Positions 39,985 to 47,952 of a stretch of 64,000 nt of DNA are shown in pieces; position 1 is the first letter of the stretch; every line of letters starts with the position of its first letter. The DNA is from Microbacterium sp. CGR2 (GTDB taxonomy: Bacteria; Actinomycetota; Actinomycetes; Actinomycetales; Microbacteriaceae). Position numbers and translations under genes: made by a program. The notes under the pieces were generated by a model. It saw only the letters and a program-made list of their open reading frames with translations, was not told the DNA's origin and did no database searches. Location: assembly GCF_003626735.1 (NCBI RefSeq), contig NZ_RBHX01000001.1:310001-374000 (forward strand), given 5' to 3'.

Positions 39985-40914
39985 TCAGCCCTGGCACTGC
40001 TCGGCTTCGGTTTCCTTGCAGATGTCGCGGATCAGGTCGTAGTAAGCGTCGTCGACCGGCTTCGTCTCGTAGAAGACGCTGCGGAAGCCTTCGGAATCGG
40101 CGCTGTCGATGCCGGCGGCGATGATGTCGTCGATCGTGACCTCGGCGAGACCGTCGATCAGCATCTGGGACACCTCGTCAGGAAGAGCCGAGGAGTACAC
40201 CAGAGGTGCGCCGGGCACCATCGTCTCGTCGATGACCTTCACGGCGTCCGACTTCTCGACCTCGGAGTCCTCGGCGAAGCCCGCCTCGCACTCGACACCT
40301 TCGCCGGTCTTCTGGACGCTGACGTCGTGCTTGCCGGCGAACACCGGGGTGATGTCGGCCTTCGGGTCGATGTCGGCCTCGAGCAGGTTGAACGACGGGA
40401 AGAGATAGCCGGAGGTCGACGACGGATCGACGAAGCAGACCTTCTTACCCTTGAAGTCGGCGATGCTCGAGATGTCGCTGTCCTTGGGGACGATCGCCTG
40501 CGAGTAGTACCCGGGCTCCTGACCCTCTTCGGTGACGATCGAGGAGATCGGCGTCAGTTCCGCGCCGTTGTTGGTGGCGGTGACGTACGTGAAGCCGGAG
40601 AAGGATGCGACATCGACCTTGCCGGCAACCGCAGCCTCGATGAGCGCGGCGTAGTCGGTCGACTCGTGGTACTCGACCGTCTTGCCGCTGATCTCGGCGA
40701 TGTAGTCCATCAGGGGCTGGTAGTTCGTCTCGGTGTCGACCGAGTCGGGGACGACGCCGAAGACGAGGGTGCTCTCGTCGACCGCGAAGCCGCTGCCGGA
40801 GGAGGAGTTTTCCGACCCGGCGGTGTTGGTGGCCTCGGCCGTGCCGGAACAAGCAGCCAGGCCGAGTGCGAGGAGCGCGACGCCGGCGAGGGCGGGAAGA
40901 GCGCGAAGCTTCAT
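39985..40914 (-). CDS. phnD: Phosphonate ABC transporter substrate-binding lipoprotein
   Basis: A 309-residue PhnD/SsuA-like binding protein. Signal peptide with lipobox LAAC, Cys22, then a Ser/Gly-rich linker. The core begins LVFGVVPDSVDTETNYQPLM, with VEYHESTDYAALIEAAVAGK and SGFTYVTATNNGAEL typical of phosphite/phosphonate receptors. It captures the substrate for PhnCE. GAAAGG precedes the ATG. Transcription probably starts near 40967 from a TATATT -10. It is divergent from the gntR gene. Confidence 0.92.
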   Translation of the reverse strand: MKLRALPALAGVALLALGLAACSGTAEATNTAGSENSSSGSGFAVDESTLVFGVVPDSVDTETNYQPLMDYIAEISGKTVEYHESTDYAALIEAAVAGKVDVASFSGFTYVTATNNGAELTPISSIVTEEGQEPGYYSQAIVPKDSDISSIADFKGKKVCFVDPSSTSGYLFPSFNLLEADIDPKADITPVFAGKHDVSVQKTGEGVECEAGFAEDSEVEKSDAVKVIDETMVPGAPLVYSSALPDEVSQMLIDGLAEVTIDDIIAAGIDSADSEGFRSVFYETKPVDDAYYDLIRDICKETEAEQCQG

Positions 40915-40951
40915 GAGGACCTTTCAGGGGTGAGGGGTGATCCAGAGAAAC

Positions 40952-40967
40952 TCTCGCAGAGGCGAGA
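40952..40967. promoter_or_regulatory. Short inverted repeat TCTCGC/GCGAGA in the phnD leader
   Basis: Arms 40952-40957 and 40962-40967 surround AGAG. It lies close to the predicted phnD transcription start and may be an operator or a leader hairpin. Confidence 0.35.
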
Positions 40968-40973
40968 TCGAGA

Positions 40974-40979
40974 AATATA
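40974..40979 (-). promoter_or_regulatory. Candidate -10 TATATT of phnD
   Basis: TATATT on the minus strand lies 60 nt upstream of the phnD ATG. The sequence TACCTA occurs on the plus strand here (40977-40982) and again at 41074-41079 before gntR; this shared motif could be the GntR recognition half-site. Confidence 0.4.
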
Positions 40980-41069
40980 CCTAACTTGGAAGTGTTCAAC
41001 GGTCGTTTACCCAGGATTCGCCTGAGTGAACACGGGCGGAACGGGCGAGCAGACAAACGAATGGTCAAG

Positions 41070-41075
41070 TAATCT
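41070..41075 (+). promoter_or_regulatory. -10 hexamer TAATCT of the gntR gene
   Basis: TAATCT ends 6 nt before the GTG at 41082. Leaderless transcription is likely. Confidence 0.5.
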
Positions 41076-41081
41076 ACCTAT

Positions 41082-41825
41082 GTGGCCGAAGCTGTGTACA
41101 CCCAGATTGCCGATGACCTTCGCGCACAGATCACCGCAGGCGCACTCCGCCCCGGCGACGACGTGCCGACCGAGGCGGAACTCGCCGAGCGATGGCACAC
41201 GTCGCGCGGCCCGATTCGCAACGCTTTGGCAGCACTGCGCGGCGAGGGGCTCATCGAGACCAGCCGCGGTCGCCCCGCGCGCGTGGTCGCGCGGAAGGCG
41301 AATCAGGCTGTGGACGTGTCCGTACCGTTCACGGCCTGGGCGAGGGAGCTCGGCGTCACCCCCGGGGCGCAGACGCAGGAGCTGAGCCTGCGTCGCGCGG
41401 GCAGCATGGCAGCTGCGCTCGGCGTGGCGCCCGAGGACACCATCGTCAGCGTCGTGCGACTGCGACTGCTCGAAGGACGCCCGACGATGCTCGAACGCCT
41501 CAATTACACCGAGGTCGTGGGAAGGCAGCTGTTCGACGTGAACCTCGACGACGTCTCGATCACGCAGTACCTGTCATCCGTCGGTCACCCGATCGTCAGC
41601 CTGCAACACGTCATCGACGCCGTTGCGGCGGACGAACAGGATGCCGCACTGCTGCGCGTCCCTCGGGGCACCCCCATCCTGCGGCTGAGTCGCACCTCTC
41701 GCGACGCGGAGGGACGCATCTTCGAGGCGTCCGAGGATCGGTACCTCAGCGAGGTCGTACGCTTCACCGTGGCGGCATCCGGGATCTCGAACGATGGCCA
41801 CTACATGCGGGCGGTGGGCGGCTGA
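41082..41825 (+). CDS. GntR-family regulator (HutC/UTRA type) of the phosphonate genes
   Basis: A 247-residue regulator with an N-terminal winged helix (VYTQIADDLRAQITAGALRP, then LAERWHTSRGPIRNALAALR) and a C-terminal UTRA ligand-binding domain (MLERLNYTEVVGRQLFDVNL). It is a PhnF-like candidate repressor for the divergent phn operon. The start is GTG without Shine-Dalgarno. The ligand could be the transported phosphonate or a product; this is inference from divergent position. Confidence 0.88.
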   Translation: MAEAVYTQIADDLRAQITAGALRPGDDVPTEAELAERWHTSRGPIRNALAALRGEGLIETSRGRPARVVARKANQAVDVSVPFTAWARELGVTPGAQTQELSLRRAGSMAAALGVAPEDTIVSVVRLRLLEGRPTMLERLNYTEVVGRQLFDVNLDDVSITQYLSSVGHPIVSLQHVIDAVAADEQDAALLRVPRGTPILRLSRTSRDAEGRIFEASEDRYLSEVVRFTVAASGISNDGHYMRAVGG

Positions 41826-41918
41826 CCCGGCGACCGGCTCGTACTCCGGACTGTCCTGAGGGACGTCCTCCCCCGGGCAGCGGAGAGCTGCGGTGCCGAC
41901 ATACGGCGGAAAGAAAAG

Positions 41919-41973
41919 GCGATCGCGAGCGCGCAAGTGTTTCAGAAGCCAGAAAGACCGCGCTCGCGATCGC
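41919..41973 (-). terminator. Intrinsic terminator downstream of the peptide/kinase operon
   Basis: A perfect 15-bp stem, GCGATCGCGAGCGCG at 41919-41933 and its complement at 41959-41973, with a 25-nt loop. Read on the minus strand, the stem is followed by CTTTTCTTT, as in a rho-independent terminator. On the plus strand no U-tract follows directly, so it mainly serves minus-strand transcription. Confidence 0.75.
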
Positions 41974-42130
41974 AGCGCTGGGGACGCTTTATTCTGGGGA
42001 GCCTTCAGGATATTTCCGCCGAGGGCTCTCTTTACAGAGACGAACGTCGAGACTCAAGTGGACTTTCGTCCAGTGTTTGACGGCGGCGGGGCCGGAGTCT
42101 CGCGGTATTCCCTCAGTTTAGCCGTCGTCG
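41974..42130 (-). ncRNA. Predicted structured RNA / 3' region after the kinase gene
   Basis: On the minus strand an 8-bp stem, CGAGACTC with GAGTCTCG (plus positions 42095-42102 and 42048-42055), encloses a hairpin TGGAC-GAAA-GTCCA (42059-42072) capped by a GNRA tetraloop. A further GACGGC/GCCGTC pairing is possible upstream. This 157-nt stretch sits between the kinase stop and the terminator. It could be a 3' UTR or a processed small RNA. No family is recognised. Confidence 0.35.
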
Positions 42131-43273
42131 TCACGCGATCGGCAGACGCGCCGACACTTCCCAGTGCTCGTCGACTTCGCCGGCGCTGAATTCTCCGCGC
42201 GCGCCGAGCACGCGCTCGGCCATTCGCCCGAGACCCGTACTGCTCGACGAAAGTTGACGCCGCGGCGTGGTCGGAAGCGGACTCCGCAGCGTGAGGGCCG
42301 CCGTGTCATCGTCGAGGTCGAGTCGGATGAGGACTTCACCGGGTCCGGCGTACTTCAAGATGTTCGTCGCCGACTCACGGACGATGCGCGCCAACACGAT
42401 CTCCGCGGCGCGCGGTATGCGCTCATCGCGGGCGTCTCCGACGATGCGCACGGAATGTCCGGCCGATTCGAACTCCTGGCGCGCCTCATCGATCGCGTCG
42501 GCGAGGTCGCCGGTCTGCATTCCGGCCGAACGGGGTCCGTCGTCGGCGATGTCGATGACGAACCGGAGGTCGGCCATCGCCTTGCGCGCTGCCACGCGGA
42601 TCGCTTCCCGCGAGCCGAGGCTCGTCTCCGGGTCTTCGAGCATCTGCACGTGCAGAGCCACCACAGTGAGGTGGTGGGCGATACTGTCGTGCAACTCGCC
42701 GGCGATCCATCGTCGCTCGGCGAGAACTGCCTGTCGTTCCTGTTCCGTACGTTCCGCGAGCTCGAGCTCCAGGCGCCGCCCGCGAGCGGAGGCGATTCGA
42801 AGCGCGAAGCCGACGGCACCGGCAACTGCGGCGAAGATGAGGAAGAGGCCGACGTTCACATCGACATCGGCGTCGCCGTTGGCGACAACCGCCGCTGCGA
42901 CCAGAAAAGCGCCGGTGTACGACAGGATCAACGAGGTCCACCCCAGCCTCATGACCAGACCGGCCGCCACAGCGGCGGCGGTCAGAACCTGAGACTCGGA
43001 ACCTACGAGAAAAGACAACGCGAACACGACGCCGAGGGCGCCTGTCGCGATGAGGGGATTCCAGATATAGAGAGCGAAAACGGCTGTGGAGGAAATGCTC
43101 ACCAGTACGGCGAGCGGACTCACACCCGGAGTCGCAAAGAAGGAGATGAGGTCGAGGACGATGGTGATGGAGATGATCGCCAGGATGACGATGCGCTCTA
43201 CAGCGCTGAGCCTTTCGCCTCGGCCTAACCGGAGTGCATCTGCAGAATCCCCGGTCGTGTGGTCGAAGGCCAT
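42131..43273 (-). CDS. Membrane sensor histidine kinase (HisKA_3 type)
   Basis: A 380-residue kinase. Residues 27-160 hold about five or six transmembrane helices with only short loops and no large extracellular domain, a layout that suits sensing inside or at the membrane. A coiled segment leads to the HisKA_3 domain with His195 in ELHDSIAHHLTVV. The ATPase domain has RESATNILKYAGPG and TGLGRMAERVLGARG. AGGAGA precedes the ATG. A 15-codon peptide ORF ends 29 nt upstream on the same strand. The likely partner regulator is divergent at 43501. Confidence 0.9.
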   Translation of the reverse strand: MAFDHTTGDSADALRLGRGERLSAVERIVILAIISITIVLDLISFFATPGVSPLAVLVSISSTAVFALYIWNPLIATGALGVVFALSFLVGSESQVLTAAAVAAGLVMRLGWTSLILSYTGAFLVAAAVVANGDADVDVNVGLFLIFAAVAGAVGFALRIASARGRRLELELAERTEQERQAVLAERRWIAGELHDSIAHHLTVVALHVQMLEDPETSLGSREAIRVAARKAMADLRFVIDIADDGPRSAGMQTGDLADAIDEARQEFESAGHSVRIVGDARDERIPRAAEIVLARIVRESATNILKYAGPGEVLIRLDLDDDTAALTLRSPLPTTPRRQLSSSSTGLGRMAERVLGARGEFSAGEVDEHWEVSARLPIA

Positions 43274-43302
43274 GGTTCACTATCTCCTATTCGCCAGGTA
43301 CT

Positions 43303-43350
43303 CTAGCGGACGAGACCAAAAAACTTGCCAACCTGCTGCCAGAAAGTCAT
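43303..43350 (-). CDS. Candidate 15-aa amphipathic peptide upstream of the kinase gene
   Basis: ATG at 43350 encodes MTFWQQVGKFFGLVR and a TAG stop. The Shine-Dalgarno GAGAGG is 8 nt upstream. As a helix, Phe3, Trp4, Val7, Phe10, Phe11 and Val14 fall on one face and Gln5, Gln6, Lys9, Gly12 and Arg15 on the other, with net charge about +2. This resembles membrane-active or signalling peptides such as phenol-soluble modulins. It lies 29 nt before the kinase start, so it is probably co-transcribed. A GTG three codons upstream is an alternative start. Too short for similarity-based proof. Confidence 0.5.
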   Translation of the reverse strand: MTFWQQVGKFFGLVR

Positions 43351-43500
43351 AGCGTTCACCTCTCTTTGCTAGTCGAACGTCGAATGCGATACCCCATCTT
43401 CTCGGCGATCAAAACTGAGCACATCTGTCTCAAGTTCAGACCTCGCTAGCCAAAGGTCTACGTCTCCGCGATCGAAAGCCACCGCCGTTAGGCTTCCTCC
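43351..43500. promoter_or_regulatory. AT-rich divergent control region of the peptide/kinase and regulator genes
   Basis: 150 bp of lower GC than the surroundings lie between the peptide ORF and the regulator gene. On the plus strand GTCGAACGTCGAA (43373-43385) contains two copies of GTCGAA, 7 bp apart, close to the peptide start, and may be a regulator site. The right end holds the TAGGCT -10 of the regulator gene. No further ORF is supported. Confidence 0.4.
43489..43494 (+). promoter_or_regulatory. -10 hexamer TAGGCT of the response regulator gene
   Basis: TAGGCT ends 6 nt before the ATG at 43501, so the regulator mRNA is probably leaderless while the divergent peptide and kinase have Shine-Dalgarno sites. 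Confidence 0.5.
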
Positions 43501-44157
43501 ATGCCTGATATCCGTGTCGTGATCGTCGACGACGACCCCTTGGTCCGATCTGCGCTGTCGCACTTCGTCTCCCGCGACCCGGAGATCACCGTCGTGGCGC
43601 AGGCGGAAGACGGTCTCGAGGCGATCGAGACGGTGGAGCGCGAACAGCCCGACATCGTCATGATGGACGTGCAGATGCCGGAGATGGACGGCATCACCGC
43701 AACGCGGGCGATCGTCGATCGGTGGCCCGACGTGCGCGTGCTCGCCGTCACGACCCTTGACGGCCGTGACACCGTGCTCCCCATGCTGAGCGCCGGCGCA
43801 TCCGGCTACCTGCTGAAGGATTCCACCGCGGAGGAGATTCTCGCGGGGGTGCGCGAGGTACACAGCGGAGCGAGTTCCCTGTCGCCGCGGATCGCGTCCA
43901 TGCTGATCCGGCACGTGCGCGACACCGAACCGGCCGCCGTGGACACCGCGGCGCTGGAGCCGCTGACGGAGCGCGAAGCAGAAGTGCTCCAGTGCCTCGC
44001 GAAGGGCATGTCGAACGCGGAGATCGCGCGCACGCTCATCGTGTCCGAGGGGACGGTGAAGGCGCACCTCGGCCGGATGATGTCGAAGTGGCACCTGCGC
44101 GATCGCGTGCAGATCCTCGTCACGGCTGCGCATGCCGGGCTCGTGAGTTTCCGCTGA
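43501..44157 (+). CDS. LuxR/NarL-type response regulator
   Basis: A 218-residue regulator: receiver with acidic VIVDDDPLV, phospho-acceptor Asp56 in IVMMDVQMPEMDG, Lys in YLLKDSTAEE; LuxR helix-turn-helix LTEREAEVLQCLAKGMSNAE near residues 155-200. It matches the HisKA_3 kinase class encoded divergently 227 bp away, so the two probably form a pair. Control of the peptide/kinase promoter is likely but not shown. Confidence 0.93.
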   Translation: MPDIRVVIVDDDPLVRSALSHFVSRDPEITVVAQAEDGLEAIETVEREQPDIVMMDVQMPEMDGITATRAIVDRWPDVRVLAVTTLDGRDTVLPMLSAGASGYLLKDSTAEEILAGVREVHSGASSLSPRIASMLIRHVRDTEPAAVDTAALEPLTEREAEVLQCLAKGMSNAEIARTLIVSEGTVKAHLGRMMSKWHLRDRVQILVTAAHAGLVSFR

Positions 44158-44199
44158 CCGGATACCGGCTCCTCGACCCGTCTCCGGCGCCACGCCTCG

Positions 44200-45063
44200 T
44201 CAGACGGCCAGCAGAACGATCCCGAGCACCACGACCAGCGATGCACCGATCCGCCAGCCGGGTCGCGATTCACGCAGCGCGAACACGCCGAACAGGCTCA
44301 CCAGCACCACGCTGACCTCGCGCAGCGGCGCCACCAGCGCGACGGGCGCGATCTGAATGGCGTTCAGCACGAGGATGTACGACAGCGGCGAGAGGATGCC
44401 GAAGGCGAGGATCCGACGCCACTGCGTGCGGCCGAGCGCCCACACGGCGCTCCAGCGCCGACCCACCGCCAGAGAGTAGAACGGCACCTGCAGCAGTGTC
44501 GTCCCCACCATGAACGCGACCGGTGAGACGTCCCAGGTGCGCACGACGTGCGCGTCCCAGATCGTGTAGACCGCGATGGCCACCCCGGTGAGCAGCCCGA
44601 ACAGCAGCCCTGGGTCGATGCGACGCGTGGCTTCGCCGCGTCCGCGATCGACCAGGCCGATGGCCACGACACCGACGATGATGGCGGCGACTCCGACGAG
44701 AGCGACCGGGGAGGGCCTCTCCCCGAGCAGCAGCACGGCCACGATCACCGACAGGAACGGTCCGGTGCCGCGAGCGGTGGCGTAGACGGTCGACAGGTTG
44801 CCCTCACGGTAGCCGCGTTGCAGCACGGCCATGTACAGGACGTGCAGCACGGCCGATACACCCACCCCGAGCGCGAACGAGCCGAGGTCGTCGGTGCCGA
44901 GACCGCCGGTGAACGGCACGACCCCGATCCAGACGATGACGCTGCTGACCGCGCCCCACCACAGGAACGGCGATCCCGCGCGACTGACACCGTGGGCGAT
45001 GATGTTCCAGGCGGCGTGCGCGACGGCGGCCCCGAAAACCAGGGCAAACGCGAGAGCAGACAC
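44200..45063 (-). CDS. EamA/DMT-family transporter
   Basis: A 287-residue membrane protein with ten predicted helices in two EamA repeats (AAVAHAAWNIIAHGVSRAGS at the N-terminus; APLREVSVVLVSLFGVFALR near the C-terminus). Substrate unknown; many relatives export amino acids or metabolites. Start codon GTG at 45063; TAAGGT ends 8 nt upstream, and AGGAG is next to the GTG, so the initiation mode is unclear. Confidence 0.85.
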   Translation of the reverse strand: MSALAFALVFGAAVAHAAWNIIAHGVSRAGSPFLWWGAVSSVIVWIGVVPFTGGLGTDDLGSFALGVGVSAVLHVLYMAVLQRGYREGNLSTVYATARGTGPFLSVIVAVLLLGERPSPVALVGVAAIIVGVVAIGLVDRGRGEATRRIDPGLLFGLLTGVAIAVYTIWDAHVVRTWDVSPVAFMVGTTLLQVPFYSLAVGRRWSAVWALGRTQWRRILAFGILSPLSYILVLNAIQIAPVALVAPLREVSVVLVSLFGVFALRESRPGWRIGASLVVVLGIVLLAV

Positions 45064-45172
45064 GAGGAGACACCTTAGTCGAGGCGAGCGAACGCCCCGC
45101 AGACCGCAGGGCAGGATCGTCCCGATACCGCGACTACGCTCGAATCACGCCCCGTCTTCAGGAAGGCCCCGC

Positions 45173-46474
45173 ATGCCCGTCACCCCGGTCGCACTCGCCC
45201 ATGCCGACGATCTCGCCGATTTCGTAGCCGCCTCCCCGTCGAGCTATCACGCCGCCGCCGAGGTCGCCCGCCGATTGGAGGCGGTCGGCTTCACGCGGCT
45301 GCGCGAGGAGGAGGCCTGGCCGACGCAGGCCGGAGGCCGCTTCGTCGTGGTCCGCGATGGTGCGGCGATCGCCTGGGTGGTGCCGACGGATGCTGCGCCG
45401 ACGACACCCGCCCACATCTTCGGCGCACACACCGACTCCCCCGGCTTCAAGCTCAAGCCGCAGCCGACGACCGGATCCCGCGGCTGGCTCCAGGCCGCGG
45501 TCGAGGTGTACGGCGGACCACTGCTGAATTCCTGGCTCGACCGGGAACTGCGCCTCGCGGGTCGCCTCGCGCTCGCCGACGGCCGTGTCGTGCTCGCCGA
45601 CACCGGCCCACTGCTGCGCCTTCCGCAGCTCGCCATCCATCTCGATCGCACCGCCAACAGCAGCCTGGCCCTCGACAAGCAGACCGAGACGCAGCCGGTG
45701 TGGGGCCTGGGCGAGGCAGCCCAGGCCGACATCCTCGCCGAGCTCGCGGCATCCGCGGGCATCGGTGCATCCGACATCCGGGGGTACGACGTGGTGCTCG
45801 CGGACTCCGCCCGCGGCGCCGTCTTCGGCAAGGACGATGCGTTCTTCGCCGCCGGCCGACTCGACGATCTCGCCTCCGTGCACGCGGGCCTCGTCGCCCT
45901 CGAGGCTCTCGTCGACGCCGGTACCTCCGACGGTGCGAAGGGAGCCCCGATCGCCGTGCTGGCCGCTTTCGATCATGAGGAGCTCGGCTCAGCCTCCCGC
46001 TCCGGTGCCGCCGGCCCGTTCCTGGAGGACGTGCTGGAGCGGGTCTACGCGAATCTCGGAGCTGATGGATCCGCGCGCCGCCAGGCCTACGCCTCGTCGT
46101 GGTGCCTCTCGAGCGACGTGGGCCACTCGGTGCACCCGAACTACGTCGCCAAGCACGACCCCGTGGTGCAGCCCGTGCTCGGTTCCGGCCCGATCCTCAA
46201 GCTCAACGCCAACCAGCGTTACGCGACAGATGCCGTGGGCACGGCGTCCTGGCGAACCTGGTGCGAGCGTTCCGGCGTGCAGCCGCAGGAGTTCGTCTCG
46301 AACAACGCCGTGCCGTGCGGTTCGACGATCGGTCCGATCACGGCCACCCGTCTCGGCATCCGCACGGTCGACGTCGGCATCCCGATCCTGTCGATGCACT
46401 CCGCCCGCGAGCTCGCCGGGGTCTCCGACCTGCACGATCTGACTCGCGTGACCGGGGCGTTCTTCGTCGGCTGA
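45173..46474 (+). CDS. M18-family aminopeptidase
   Basis: A 433-residue dinuclear zinc aminopeptidase of the aspartyl aminopeptidase (M18) family. Metal and active-site blocks: FGAHTDSPGFKLKPQP (His, Asp), AAFDHEELGSASRSGA (Glu pair, general base and ligand), VGHSVHPNY (His). LHLDRTANSSLA-type text appears as IHLDRTANSSLALDKQ. It frees acidic N-terminal residues from peptides and is cytosolic. The ATG at 45173 begins the conserved part; the longer frame is random in composition. Confidence 0.92.
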   Translation: MPVTPVALAHADDLADFVAASPSSYHAAAEVARRLEAVGFTRLREEEAWPTQAGGRFVVVRDGAAIAWVVPTDAAPTTPAHIFGAHTDSPGFKLKPQPTTGSRGWLQAAVEVYGGPLLNSWLDRELRLAGRLALADGRVVLADTGPLLRLPQLAIHLDRTANSSLALDKQTETQPVWGLGEAAQADILAELAASAGIGASDIRGYDVVLADSARGAVFGKDDAFFAAGRLDDLASVHAGLVALEALVDAGTSDGAKGAPIAVLAAFDHEELGSASRSGAAGPFLEDVLERVYANLGADGSARRQAYASSWCLSSDVGHSVHPNYVAKHDPVVQPVLGSGPILKLNANQRYATDAVGTASWRTWCERSGVQPQEFVSNNAVPCGSTIGPITATRLGIRTVDVGIPILSMHSARELAGVSDLHDLTRVTGAFFVG

Positions 46475-46509
46475 GCCCGACGCCGCCCAGGCGGTGCCAA
46501 GATGTGCTC

Positions 46510-47952
46510 ATGACGGACATCAAGCCGGCTCTCATCGAGCGTGCGGGCATCGAGATCATCCCCGAATCCGAACGGACGGCCCGACCGCGCGATCTCTTCT
46601 GGCCGTGGTTCGCGGCGAACGTGTCGGTGTTCGGCATGTCGTACGGGTCGTTCGTGCTCGGTTTCGGCATCTCCTTCTGGCAGGCGACCCTGGTTTCGGT
46701 CATCGGCATCGTGGTGTCGTTCCTGCTGTGCGGGCTCATCGCGATCGCGGGCAAGCGCGGCTCCGCGCCGACCATGGTGCTCTCCCGCGCGGCCTTCGGC
46801 GTGCAGGGGCAGAAGGTCCCCGGAGTCGTCTCGTGGCTGACCTCGATCGGGTGGGAGACCTTCCTCGCGATCATGGCCGTGCTCGCCACCGCCACCGTGA
46901 TCACACAGCTCGGCGGTGACGGCGACAGCATCGCGCTGAAGATCATCGCGACGGCGATCGTCGCGGCGCTCATCGTCGCGGCGTCCGTTCTCGGCTACCA
47001 CACCATCATGCGGATGCAGTCGGTGCTCACCTGGATCACCGGAGTGGTGACCATCCTGTACGTCGTGCTCGCGGCTCCCCGCATCGACCTCGCAACCGTC
47101 ATGGCCCTTCCGGCCGGTGGACCCGGCCCGGTGATCGGCGCTCTCGTGATGGTGATGACCGGATTCGGGCTGGGGTGGATCAACATCGCCGCCGACTGGT
47201 CCCGGTATCAGAAGCGCACGGCATCCGACGGAGCGATCGTCGCGTGGAACACGATCGGCGGCTCCCTCGCCCCGGTCGTCCTCGTCGTGTTCGGACTGCT
47301 GCTCGCGGGATCGGACCCCCAGCTGATGGAGGCCATCGCCGGTGACCCGGTGGGCGCTCTGGCGACGATCCTGCCGGTCTGGGTGCTCGTGCCGTTCCTC
47401 CTCACCGCCGTGCTGGCGCTGGTCTCGGGCGCCGTGCTCGGAATCTACTCGTCGGGGCTGACGCTGTTGAGCCTCGGCATCCGCATCCCCCGCCCGACCG
47501 CTGCCGCGATCGACGGCGTGATCCTCACGATCGGAACAGTGTTCGTCGTCTTCTTCGCGACCGACTTCCTCGGACCGTTCCAGAGTTTCCTGATCACCCT
47601 GGGCGTGCCGCTGGCCTCGTGGGCCGGGATCCTCATCGCCGACATCCTCCGCCGCCGGAAGGACTACGACGAGGACGCCCTGTTCGACAGTCGCGGACGT
47701 TACGGCGCCTGGGACTGGACCTCGATCGTCACGATGGTCGTGTCCAGCGTCATCGGGTGGGGTCTGGTGGTGAACAACTTCGCCGATGCCGCCCCCTGGA
47801 ACAACTGGCAGGGCTACCTGCTGTTCCTGATCGGCGGGCGGGACGGCGAATGGGCGTACGCGAACCTCGGAGTCTTCGTCGCTCTCGTGCTGTCGTTCCT
47901 CGTGACCTACTTCGCCCGGGCGGCGAAGATCCGCCGCCAGGAGAACGCGTGA
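46510..47952 (+). CDS. NCS1-type purine/cytosine permease
   Basis: A 480-residue transporter with about twelve helices. It matches the purine-cytosine permease family: PRDLFWPWFAANVSVFGMSY, GKRGSAPTMVLSRAAFGVQG and FGLGWINIAADWSRYQKR. CAAGAT ends 6 nt before the ATG at 46510. The next gene, an isochorismatase-like hydrolase, overlaps by 4 nt and suggests uptake followed by amide hydrolysis of a base or ring-opened product. Confidence 0.9.
   Translation: MTDIKPALIERAGIEIIPESERTARPRDLFWPWFAANVSVFGMSYGSFVLGFGISFWQATLVSVIGIVVSFLLCGLIAIAGKRGSAPTMVLSRAAFGVQGQKVPGVVSWLTSIGWETFLAIMAVLATATVITQLGGDGDSIALKIIATAIVAALIVAASVLGYHTIMRMQSVLTWITGVVTILYVVLAAPRIDLATVMALPAGGPGPVIGALVMVMTGFGLGWINIAADWSRYQKRTASDGAIVAWNTIGGSLAPVVLVVFGLLLAGSDPQLMEAIAGDPVGALATILPVWVLVPFLLTAVLALVSGAVLGIYSSGLTLLSLGIRIPRPTAAAIDGVILTIGTVFVVFFATDFLGPFQSFLITLGVPLASWAGILIADILRRRKDYDEDALFDSRGRYGAWDWTSIVTMVVSSVIGWGLVVNNFADAAPWNNWQGYLLFLIGGRDGEWAYANLGVFVALVLSFLVTYFARAAKIRRQENA

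Larger units (their letters stand above)
41826..42130. other. 305-bp gap between gntR and the kinase gene
   Basis: No supported gene. It is less GC-rich than its surroundings and is dense in inverted repeats. It holds a strong hairpin terminator (41919-41973) and a predicted structured RNA on the side of the kinase gene (41974-42130). Short open frames that cross it show no family resemblance or ribosome binding site. Confidence 0.6.

Noticed and set aside
41893-42189. A 98-aa plus-strand frame across the gntR/kinase gap
   Set aside because: It runs through the terminator stem and into the end of the kinase gene, is Arg-rich and lacks a ribosome binding site.
43234-43449. A 71-aa plus-strand frame over the peptide ORF region
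   Set aside because: It overlaps the kinase start and the control region, has no ribosome binding site and no family resemblance; the minus-strand peptide has a better initiation signal.
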